The translations under genes and the position numbers were made by a program. Of a stretch of 37,266 bases of DNA, positions 1 to 7,484 are shown piece after piece (position 1 is the first letter of the stretch; each line of letters starts with the position of its first letter). The notes below the pieces were generated by a model. The model did not search any database, was not told where the DNA came from, and was given only the letters and a program-made list of their open reading frames with translations. The stretch is taken from assembly GCA_018713105.1 (NCBI GenBank), contig DVFT01000099.1, positions 1 through 37,266 on the forward strand, read 5' to 3'. The DNA comes from Candidatus Limivivens merdigallinarum (GTDB lineage Bacteria; Bacillota; Clostridia; Lachnospirales; Lachnospiraceae).

Positions 1-530
1 ACCTCCGGCATAGCGGCGATTTTCCGCTCCACCGCAGCGGCGCAGTTGGCACAGTCCAGATTTTCTATGGTGTAAACTTTGCGCACTGCAGAAGCAGAGA
101 GGGGACGGTGGGGAGAAGTCTCATGGGGGATGCTAGGCGCTTCGTGAGAGTGCCCACAGGAGCAGCCTTCGTGATGGTGCTCCTCATGAGAGTGCCCACA
201 CCCGCAGCCATCATGCTGGTGATGCCCCTCCCGTGAATATCCGCAGCCGTCTCGCTCCTGTTCCTCGTGTTCCAGGAGATTCGGCGCAGAACTATGCTGG
301 TGCGTTTTGCGTTTCCGTTCTGTGATGACAATGTCGGGTTCGTGGGAATTTGCAATCCTCTGCATCTCGGAAAGATAGGAATCCGGATCCTCAGCAGCAA
401 CGAGGAGCTGCCTGGTGGCAAAGGTGATCGTGGCGGACTGGATGCCGGGAAGAGCGGCAATCTCGCGCTCTATTTTGGCGGCACAGTTGGCACATCCCAA
501 ATGTTCTAACAGATATATTTTTTGAGCCAT
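1..530 (-). CDS. Heavy-metal-associated (HMA) domain protein, N-terminal part of a probable heavy-metal translocating P-type ATPase; truncated by the window start
   Basis: Open minus frame from ATG at 530 running off the left edge, so absent from the ORF track: MAQKIYLLEHLGCANCAAKIEREIAALPGIQSATITFATRQLLV... then a His-rich linker, then a second HMA motif YTIENLDCANCAAAVERKIAAMPE. Two CANCA motifs. Confidence 0.85.
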   Translation of the reverse strand, partial: MAQKIYLLEHLGCANCAAKIEREIAALPGIQSATITFATRQLLVAAEDPDSYLSEMQRIANSHEPDIVITERKRKTHQHSSAPNLLEHEEQERDGCGYSREGHHQHDGCGCGHSHEEHHHEGCSCGHSHEAPSIPHETSPHRPLSASAVRKVYTIENLDCANCAAAVERKIAAMPE

Positions 531-554
531 GTTGTCTGGTCTCCTTTCCTGGAA

Positions 555-580
555 ATCACATGAATACTTATTCATATGTT
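555..580. promoter_or_regulatory. Candidate SmtB/ArsR-type 12-2-12 metal-responsive operator
   Basis: Inverted repeat ATCACATGAATA-CT-TATTCATATGTT (10/12 arm positions complementary) immediately downstream of the -10 of the metal ATPase gene. Confidence 0.6.
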
Positions 581-604
581 AATATAAACAGATGGGATTG
601 TCAA
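576..604 (-). promoter_or_regulatory. Sigma-A type promoter for the metal ATPase gene
   Basis: Minus strand TTGACA (599-604) - 17 bp - TAACAT (576-581). Confidence 0.7.
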
Positions 605-627
605 CGGAAAAAGAAAAGAATTTAAGA

Positions 628-653
628 CTTGTGGGGGCAGTGATGCCCCCACA
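628..653 (-). terminator. Intrinsic terminator-like hairpin downstream of the 657-2384 gene
   Basis: TGTGGGGGCA-GTGA-TGCCCCCACA perfect 10-bp stem; minus strand continues into a T-rich run. Confidence 0.6.
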
Positions 654-656
654 GGA

Positions 657-2384
657 TTACCGTTCTCCACGGTAGCGATTGAAGCAGCAGAAAATTTCCT
701 GGATTCTGGGAAGGGCGAAGCCGCAGCGTTCGCAGCCGTCAAAGAGAAATTCCATGCCTTTACTGTCCAGAAGGGACTGAAGATGGGCGACGGTTTCCCG
801 GAGAGTCTTTCCGGCGGGATGTTCGATGGCGTATTTCAGGAGGGCAGCCAGGGCAGCGGTCTGTTCGGTGTCCACGATCTGCTCCACAAAACGCAGATCC
901 ACCGTCTCCTTGCCGATCTGAAATCCATCCCTTCCGCGCACTTTGGTCTTAATGCGGTCGTCCTCCCGGTGCCCCATCCGTTTGCTTGATGGTCGGGGCA
1001 GGGGAAGGGAACGCTGAAAATCGGGCAGGGTGAAGGCGGGGGCGTGGGTGGCGGTCAGAGGGTATTTGTCCAGCATCCCCTTTACGTTGTCTGTGATATC
1101 GATAGGACGGTAGCAGTCCATCTGGATGACGGTGTCTGCGATGTGAAAGAAAGCGCCGGAGCTTCCTGCCACCAGGATGGTGGAGATGTCCGCTTTCTCA
1201 TACAGATCCCTTGCCCGTTCCAAAAACGGTGTGATAGGCTCCTTGTCCCGATGAATGACTTCCTGCATGAAGGTATCCCGCACCATGAAGTTGGTGGCGG
1301 AGGTGTCCTCGTCGATAAAGAACAGGCGGCTGCCGGACTCCATGCCCTCCACAATGCCGGCTGCCTGGGAAGTGCTGCCGCTGGCATCGGGAGTAGAGAA
1401 GGAATGGGTACCCTTTTTGTTGGGCAGGTCATTGATAAAGAGGGAGATATTCACGTTTCGGATGGAGCGTCCGTCCTCCGCCCGCAGCTTCAGCCCGCTT
1501 TCGTCAGAAATGACATATTCTCTGCCGTCCCCCTTGATGTGGGAATAAACGCCCCGTTCCAGCGCATTCAAAAGCGTGGACTTTCCATGATAGCCGCCGC
1601 CGACGATGAGCGTGATCCCTTTTGGGATTCCCATACCGGACAGCTTGCCCTTGTAGGGAAGATCCAGGGTGATCCGCAGGGATTCGGGGGACACGAAGGG
1701 AACGCAGTCTCTTAAGGGGCGGGAGGAAACGCCGCTTTCTCTGGGAAGGACGGAGCCGTCTGCCACAAAGGCAGCCAGGTTCAGGCGTTTGATCTCATTC
1801 CGGATAAACTGCTGGTCCTCCGCAAGCTCAAAGACCTCCCGGTAGACTGCTGCGTCCAGATTCTTATAATAGAAGGAACGGCGCACACAGACGGGGAGGA
1901 AGTCGAAGAGAATTTTCTCCAGTTCCGGTGCGTTGATGGTACGCCCGTTGGCGGGAAAGCCCACCTCAAACCGGGCGATGAGTTCCCTGGATGTCAGAGA
2001 AAGGGCGGTCCGTTTCAGGATTTCCTGGTCGGGGCGGCTCACCGAGATCAAGCCGCTTTTGCCGGATCCCTTTGCGCGGAAATTGTATTTCTGGATCTCC
2101 GATTCAAACTGGCGGAGCAGGGCGTCTTCCAGCGCCGTTTTGGTGTGGGCTGCCTGGTAGTATTCCTTTGGGATTCCCGTTTTCAGGAGAGGAATGTGGA
2201 CGCTCACGTTGGAAGGGGAGGCGAAGGGGTCTCCCTGCACATGGTCGATGGATAACGTATATTCACGGAAATCATAGCTGCCCCGCAGAGATTTGTAGGC
2301 GGGATAGCTTTTCCGGTGGATGCTTGAGAGCATACTGCGAAGTTCGGTTGATGATTGCATAGGTGTTAAATTCCTCCTTGTCAA
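657..2384 (-). CDS. Predicted ATPase of the ABC class (PF09818/COG3044-like)
   Basis: 575 aa ORF with Walker A-like GGGYHGKSTLLNALERGVYSHIKGDGREYVI and FFIDEDTSATNFMVRD; family recognised from these motifs. Confidence 0.8.
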   Translation of the reverse strand: MTRRNLTPMQSSTELRSMLSSIHRKSYPAYKSLRGSYDFREYTLSIDHVQGDPFASPSNVSVHIPLLKTGIPKEYYQAAHTKTALEDALLRQFESEIQKYNFRAKGSGKSGLISVSRPDQEILKRTALSLTSRELIARFEVGFPANGRTINAPELEKILFDFLPVCVRRSFYYKNLDAAVYREVFELAEDQQFIRNEIKRLNLAAFVADGSVLPRESGVSSRPLRDCVPFVSPESLRITLDLPYKGKLSGMGIPKGITLIVGGGYHGKSTLLNALERGVYSHIKGDGREYVISDESGLKLRAEDGRSIRNVNISLFINDLPNKKGTHSFSTPDASGSTSQAAGIVEGMESGSRLFFIDEDTSATNFMVRDTFMQEVIHRDKEPITPFLERARDLYEKADISTILVAGSSGAFFHIADTVIQMDCYRPIDITDNVKGMLDKYPLTATHAPAFTLPDFQRSLPLPRPSSKRMGHREDDRIKTKVRGRDGFQIGKETVDLRFVEQIVDTEQTAALAALLKYAIEHPAGKTLRETVAHLQSLLDSKGMEFLFDGCERCGFALPRIQEIFCCFNRYRGER

Positions 2385-2567
2385 ACATGTTTTCTACAGT
2401 GTATTCTAGCATTTTTGGACGGGAAAGAGAAGGGAAAATTGCCTGTCTTTACAAATGAGGAATCGGATGATAAAATGGGTGATAGCAGAAAAAAGAAGCA
2501 AAGGCAAGAAGCGGGGGAAGGCATACGCCTTCCTATTGTCATGCCTGTCAGGAGAAGGAGGAGCCCC

Positions 2568-3071
2568 ATGAGGGAAAAATTGACCAAACACGACGTAGAG
2601 AGAATTGAAGAGGAGATTGAGTACCGGAAGCTGGTGGTCCGAAAGGAAGCCCTGGAAGCGGTGAAGGAAGCCAGAGCCCACGGGGACTTAAGCGAAAATT
2701 TTGAGTACCATGCCGCAAAGAAGGATAAGAACCGGAATGAAAGCAGGATCCGCTATCTGGAGCGGATGCTGAAGACGGCTGAGATCGTATCGGAGGAATC
2801 CAAGGAGGATGAGGTTGGGCTGAACAATACGGTGCAGGTCTATCTGGAGGACGACGATGAAGAGGAGACCTATAAGCTGGTGACCTCCATCCGGGGAAAT
2901 TCCCTGGACGGCAAGATCAGCACCGAATCCCCGCTGGGAAAAGCGATCCTTGGTCACAAAGTGGGCGACCGGGTGGAGGTGAAGGTCAGCGACGACTACA
3001 GCTACTATGTGGTGATCCGAAAGATCGAAAATACGGTGGACGACGGGACGGACCGGATTCGGAGTTATTAA
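2568..3071 (+). CDS. greA: Transcription elongation factor GreA/GreB family
   Basis: Start at ATG 2568 with GGAGAAGGAGGAG upstream: MREKLTKHDVERIEEEIEYRK...EARAHGDLSENFEYHAAKKDKNRNESRIRYLE...SPLGKAILGHKVGDRVEVKV. Confidence 0.88.
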   Translation: MREKLTKHDVERIEEEIEYRKLVVRKEALEAVKEARAHGDLSENFEYHAAKKDKNRNESRIRYLERMLKTAEIVSEESKEDEVGLNNTVQVYLEDDDEEETYKLVTSIRGNSLDGKISTESPLGKAILGHKVGDRVEVKVSDDYSYYVVIRKIENTVDDGTDRIRSY

Positions 3072-3101
3072 TTTTCCCACCTTTTTGCTGTTAAAATAAC
3101 G

Positions 3102-3123
3102 AAAGGCTCCCGCAGGAGCCTTC
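3102..3123 (-). terminator. Probable terminator between convergent genes (possibly bidirectional)
   Basis: AAGGCTCC-CGCA-GGAGCCTT stem; minus strand continues TTTCGTTATTTTAAC. Confidence 0.6.
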
Positions 3124-3178
3124 CGGACTGGAGGCTTCACAAGTTTCTCCAGTACGATCACTGAACTAAATCTTGTTT

Positions 3179-3598
3179 TCATTCATGATGTCCCATCCCT
3201 CCCTCATCCATCAAATCAAACATATCCCGATAACCGGATTCTTCCATCAGATCCCGAAGCCCTTCCAGGACTTCTTCCAGGGAGTAATTGTTTGCGGTCA
3301 GAAAATCGGGATCCTTTTCGCTCAGATACTGGTAAAAGAGGGCGGCTGCCATGACCTCCTCCTTGTCGGTATAGTCAATGCCGTCCAGCAGCAGATTTTC
3401 CGCTTCATTGATCAGCCCTAAATCTGCCATTTTCAGAAAATCATTGAAATCCTTTCCGGACACCTCGTATTTGTTCTCCCGTTCCAGCTCGACGGAAACG
3501 AATTTTTTGCCGAAGGCAATGGAAAAGAGAGCCCGGACCACTTCCTTTATGAGACGCATGAGATAGTCTTTTTCATCTAAAACTGCCATTGTATCCAC
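3179..3598 (-). CDS. DUF6483-like small protein
   Basis: 139 aa MDTMAVLDEKDYLMRLIKEVVRALFSIAFGKK...; complete ORF, family assignment from recall. Confidence 0.6.
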   Translation of the reverse strand: MDTMAVLDEKDYLMRLIKEVVRALFSIAFGKKFVSVELERENKYEVSGKDFNDFLKMADLGLINEAENLLLDGIDYTDKEEVMAAALFYQYLSEKDPDFLTANNYSLEEVLEGLRDLMEESGYRDMFDLMDEGGMGHHE

Positions 3599-3682
3599 CT
3601 TCCTGTCTCTTTGATTGGTCTATTCTCCTATTCTAACAAACTTTCATAGAAAATACGATACCTGGATTTCAAAAAGAATTTC

Positions 3683-3711
3683 TTGACAAACAATGAACCG
3701 CAGATTAACAT
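3683..3711 (+). promoter_or_regulatory. Sigma-A type promoter
   Basis: TTGACA (3683-3688) - 17 bp - TAACAT (3706-3711), upstream of the 3780 gene. Confidence 0.6.
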
Positions 3712-3779
3712 AGAATTTAGATATTATAGATAAAAAAGAGAAGAAATTCAGAACAAAATTAGACAAAGGAGACGAAACT

Positions 3780-4271
3780 ATGAGAACGATCAAAGCAGAA
3801 AAATTGACACATGAGGCATTTTCTCCATTTGGGACTTTTTATTCCATGACAGAGCCGGACGGGTATGCGCTCAAGGGGGAACTGCACCGTTTCTTCCCGG
3901 ACAGAGTCAGCGAATCCTACCCGGTGCGTGTGGGATTTTCCCCGATCCTGGTGAAGAAGCCGGAACGTATGCAGATCACCCAGGTGGAGTATCACACCAC
4001 AACTCCGGAAATGATCCTTCCGCTCAACGACGACTGCATCCTCCACGTAGCGCCGGCTTCCGCGGGAACCCCCCTTCCGGATATGACGAAGGTGTTCATT
4101 GTTCCAAAAGGAACTCTGGTGAAAATCCATACGGCGATCTGGCATCTGGCTCCGCTGCCTGTTTCCGCAGAGGAACTGCAGGCAATGATCATCCTGCCGG
4201 AGTGCACCTACGCAAACGACTGTACAGTGGTGGATTTAAAGGAAGAAGAGCAGTTTGAAATCGTATTGTAA
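3780..4271 (+). CDS. Ureidoglycolate lyase family (AllA-like cupin) protein
   Basis: 163 aa; MRTIKAEKLTHEAFSPFGTFY...VEYHTTTPEMILPLNDDCILHVAPAS...KVFIVPKGTLVKIHTAIWHLAPLP, AllA-like pattern. Confidence 0.65.
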   Translation: MRTIKAEKLTHEAFSPFGTFYSMTEPDGYALKGELHRFFPDRVSESYPVRVGFSPILVKKPERMQITQVEYHTTTPEMILPLNDDCILHVAPASAGTPLPDMTKVFIVPKGTLVKIHTAIWHLAPLPVSAEELQAMIILPECTYANDCTVVDLKEEEQFEIVL

Positions 4272-4369
4272 AAGAAAAAGGCAAAACAGGAGCAGGACAT
4301 ACAGGAACGGAAAAGAAAGAGGAGAAAACGAAAAGTAAGGATAAAAGAAAGAATTAAGCGAAACAAGAT

Positions 4370-4414
4370 CGTCTGGCAGATGAGAACCGCATCGTCATCT
4401 GCCAGACGTTTTTT
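4370..4414 (+). terminator. Strong intrinsic terminator
   Basis: CGTCTGGCAGATGA - 11 nt loop - TCATCTGCCAGACG followed by TTTTTT. Confidence 0.9.
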
Positions 4415-4529
4415 ATGAGGGGAATCAACTGCAAAATGGGCAGTCTGCCTTTGGGAATCTCAGAGAATTTCGCCGGATTGTCACAGGATGCCAGTAAGCC
4501 TGCCCTGCGGGGCATGGGGATTCTCCCCC

Positions 4530-5255
4530 TTAGGTGCGTTTCCGGATCGCCGTATCCTGAAAGCAAAAGTAGTCTGGGCGGTGGCGTGACTGGGTGTATT
4601 CAAACAGAATGCCATTGGAGTCAAAGGTCTGGCTGGTGATGACTGCCAGGAAGTCGTAGTCGTTCAGCTCCAGGTATTTCTCATCGATCTGGGTCGTCCG
4701 TTCGGCAGTCATTTTGCGCTTGCTGGTTACGATCTGGACGCCCAGGGTGTTCTCCAGGTATTCATAGATGGAGGATGCGGCAATCGCTGGGGTCAGATCC
4801 TTCACCACGCTCTGGAGAAACATGTTGATGTCAAAAATCAGCGGTTTCCCGTCTAAATACCGCACGCGCTGTACATAATAGAGAGGGCTGCCTACCGGAA
4901 AGCCGGTTTTTTCGAAGATCCGTTCATCGGAGGTGATCTCCGCAAACTGCACGACCTTGGTTCCGGCTATTTTGTGGTTCCTGGCTGCGGACTCCTTGAA
5001 GGATTCAATTCCGCCCACGGTGAACGCTGCCTTGGCGACGGGCTGGTAGATGATGCGCACGCCCTTGCCGTGAAGGGGCTGGACATACCCCTCGTCCGCC
5101 AGCATGGAGACAGCGCGCCGGATGGTATTGCGGGAGCAGCCGTAGATGTCTACCATGGTATTTTCGGATGGGAGGAGCCCCTGGTAGGGATAGTCCTGTG
5201 ATTCAATTTTTTCTTTCAGATCCTTGTATATTTTTTCAAACTTGGCTTTTGGCAT
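4530..5255 (-). CDS. treR: GntR-family transcriptional regulator, probable trehalose operon repressor
   Basis: Start ATG 5255: MPKAKFEKIYKDLKEKIESQDYPYQGLLPSENTMVDIYGCSRNTIRRAVSMLADEGYVQPLHGKGVRI (wHTH) plus UTRA domain; divergent from treP. Confidence 0.88.
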   Translation of the reverse strand: MPKAKFEKIYKDLKEKIESQDYPYQGLLPSENTMVDIYGCSRNTIRRAVSMLADEGYVQPLHGKGVRIIYQPVAKAAFTVGGIESFKESAARNHKIAGTKVVQFAEITSDERIFEKTGFPVGSPLYYVQRVRYLDGKPLIFDINMFLQSVVKDLTPAIAASSIYEYLENTLGVQIVTSKRKMTAERTTQIDEKYLELNDYDFLAVITSQTFDSNGILFEYTQSRHRPDYFCFQDTAIRKRT

Positions 5256-5267
5256 AGTGCAACTCCT

Positions 5268-5283
5268 ACTTGTTTGAACATCT
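5268..5283. promoter_or_regulatory. Candidate TreR operator O1 (degenerate)
   Basis: ACTTGTTTGAACATCT, one conserved half-site matching O2/O3. Confidence 0.5.
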
Positions 5284-5331
5284 AAAGTTATTATAAACCA
5301 AATTTGGAAGAAGTCAACCCAAAAATACTTG

Positions 5332-5347
5332 ACTTGTTTAAACAAGT
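5332..5347. promoter_or_regulatory. Candidate TreR operator O2
   Basis: Perfect 16-bp palindrome ACTTGTTTAAACAAGT in the treR-treP intergenic region. Confidence 0.8.
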
Positions 5348-5368
5348 ATTCTATAAAGAGAATAAAGA

Positions 5369-5384
5369 ACTTGTTCAAACAAGT
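5369..5384. promoter_or_regulatory. Candidate TreR operator O3
   Basis: ACTTGTTCAAACAAGT, near-perfect palindrome, just upstream of treP. Confidence 0.8.
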
Positions 5385-5408
5385 AGAGGGAAAATAGGAG
5401 GTAGGGAT

Positions 5409-7472
5409 ATGGCTAAGTATACCCAGGAAGTCAAGGAACTGCTCACCCTCATCGGAGGGAAGGAAAATATTGCGGCAGTTTCCCATTGTATGACGAGGAT
5501 GCGCTTCGTCCTCACAGATGAGAAGAAGGCGAAGACGAAGGAGATCGAGCAGATCAAATGCGTGAAAGGAACCTTCACCCAGGCAGGGCAGTATCAGGTC
5601 ATCATCGGAAATGATGTGTCCACCTTTTACAACGAATTCACCGCTTATGCCGGTATCGAGGGTGTGAGCAAGGAAGCGGCGAAGCAGGCGGCGAAGACCA
5701 ATCAGAACTGGATCCAGAAGCTGATGAGCAATTTGGGAGAGATCTTCGCTCCCATCATACCGGCTCTGATCTGCGGAGGTCTGGTGCTGGGCTTCCGCAA
5801 TATCATCGACGCGATCCAGTTTTTTGACGGCGGTACGAAAACACTGGTGGAAATTTCCCAGTTTTGGGCAGGCATTGACAGTTTTCTGTGGCTGATCGGT
5901 GAGGCGGTCTTCTGGCTGCTGCCGGTAGGCATCGTCTGGTCCATCACCAAGAAGATGGGGACGACGCAGATCTTAGGTATCATCCTTGGATTGACGCTGG
6001 TATCCTCCCAGCTGTTAAACGGCTATGACGTGGCGACCACGGCGGCAGCAGATATCCCCAAATGGGATTTTGGCTTCGCACAGGTGAATATGATCGGATA
6101 TCAGGGACAGGTCATCTCCGCGATGCTGGCAGGGTTTGTGCTGGTATATCTGGAGAAATTTTTCCGGAAAATCTGCCCGGCAGTGGTCAGCATGATCGTC
6201 GTACCATTCTGCTCCCTGGTTCCCGCAGTCTTTATCGCCCACATGGTGGTAGGTCCCATCGGCTGGACCATCGGAAATGCCATCGGAGATGTGGTGTATG
6301 CGGGATTGACATCCAACTTTAAATTTATCTTCGCAGGAATCTTCGGACTTCTGTACGCACCTGTGGTTATGACAGGGCTTCACCATATGACCAATGCCAT
6401 CGACAGCCAGCTCATCGCCAGCATGCAGAATACCAGCACGCCGGGAACGATCCTCTGGCCGATGATCGCCCTCAGCAACATTGCCCAGGGCTCCAGTGTC
6501 CTGGCGATGAGTGTCCTGCAGAAGAAGAATGAGCGGGCACAGCAGATCAACATTCCGGCATGTATTTCCTGTTATTTGAGTGTCACAGAACCGGCGCTCT
6601 TCGGCGTCAACCTGAAATACGGCTTCCCGCTGGTATGCGGAATGATCGGTTCCGCGCTGGCAGCCATGATTTCCGTAGGCTTCGGCGTGCGGGCCATCAG
6701 CATCGGTGTGGGCGGTCTTCCGGGTATTCTCTCCATTTATCCGGAATACTATGTCATCTTCCTGATAGCTATGCTGGTAGCCATTGTCGTGCCCTTTGTG
6801 CTGACGATGATCGTGGGAAGGATCAAACTGTCCAAAGCCGACCTCTACGGGGACGATGCCAGGGAAGGTCAGGAAAGCCTGCCGGAAACCCGGGAAGAGA
6901 TCAGCCAGCAGAAAGAAGAAAACGGATACACAGCCGCTGAATCCGGAAAGACCGGATACACAGCCGGGGAATCTATGAAAATCGGAGAAACAGCGGATGG
7001 AACAGCGCTGGAAGATTTCCATGAACTGTGTGCAGGGCTTACCGGAAAGGTGATTCCCCTGGATGACGTGCCGGATGATGTCTTTTCCCAGCATGTGATG
7101 GGAGACGGCGTTGCCATTGAGCCGGAGAATGATACGGTGGTGGCTCCGGCAGACGCTACAGTAGGCGTGGTGATGGCAGATACCGGCCATGCGGTAGGTC
7201 TTGTCTTTGCCAATGAGATGGAGCTTTTGATCCATGTGGGAGTGGATACGGTGGATATGAACGGCGATGGCTTCACGCTTCTGGTAGGTGAGGGAGACCA
7301 GGTGAAGAAGGGGCAGCCCTTGATCCGTTTTGACAAGGCAAAGATTCAGGCAGCGGGGCACCCGTCTGTGACCGTCTTTATCGTGACGGAGGAAGGCAAT
7401 GCCAAGAATCTTGAATACCTGACCGGAATGACGGCAGAGGCAGGAAAGACGCCGGTGATTCGTTTTGAATAG
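5409..7472 (+). CDS. treP: PTS trehalose-specific EIIBCA fusion
   Basis: Start ATG 5409 after AGGAGG: MAKYTQEVKELLTLIGGKENIAAVSHCMTRMRFVL (EIIB), multi-TM EIIC, C-terminal EIIA-Glc domain VGLVFANEMELLIHVGVDTVDMNGDGF. Confidence 0.92.
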   Translation: MAKYTQEVKELLTLIGGKENIAAVSHCMTRMRFVLTDEKKAKTKEIEQIKCVKGTFTQAGQYQVIIGNDVSTFYNEFTAYAGIEGVSKEAAKQAAKTNQNWIQKLMSNLGEIFAPIIPALICGGLVLGFRNIIDAIQFFDGGTKTLVEISQFWAGIDSFLWLIGEAVFWLLPVGIVWSITKKMGTTQILGIILGLTLVSSQLLNGYDVATTAAADIPKWDFGFAQVNMIGYQGQVISAMLAGFVLVYLEKFFRKICPAVVSMIVVPFCSLVPAVFIAHMVVGPIGWTIGNAIGDVVYAGLTSNFKFIFAGIFGLLYAPVVMTGLHHMTNAIDSQLIASMQNTSTPGTILWPMIALSNIAQGSSVLAMSVLQKKNERAQQINIPACISCYLSVTEPALFGVNLKYGFPLVCGMIGSALAAMISVGFGVRAISIGVGGLPGILSIYPEYYVIFLIAMLVAIVVPFVLTMIVGRIKLSKADLYGDDAREGQESLPETREEISQQKEENGYTAAESGKTGYTAGESMKIGETADGTALEDFHELCAGLTGKVIPLDDVPDDVFSQHVMGDGVAIEPENDTVVAPADATVGVVMADTGHAVGLVFANEMELLIHVGVDTVDMNGDGFTLLVGEGDQVKKGQPLIRFDKAKIQAAGHPSVTVFIVTEEGNAKNLEYLTGMTAEAGKTPVIRFE

Positions 7473-7484
7473 GAGGAGACGCTG

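Noticed and set aside
1044-1715. 223-aa plus-strand ORF inside the PF09818-like ATPase
   Set aside because: Antisense to conserved ATPase motifs; no domain signature.
5332-5384. Repeated palindromes as a mobile-element end
   Set aside because: Placement between divergent treR and treP and the shared 16-bp motif fit repressor operators; no transposase nearby.
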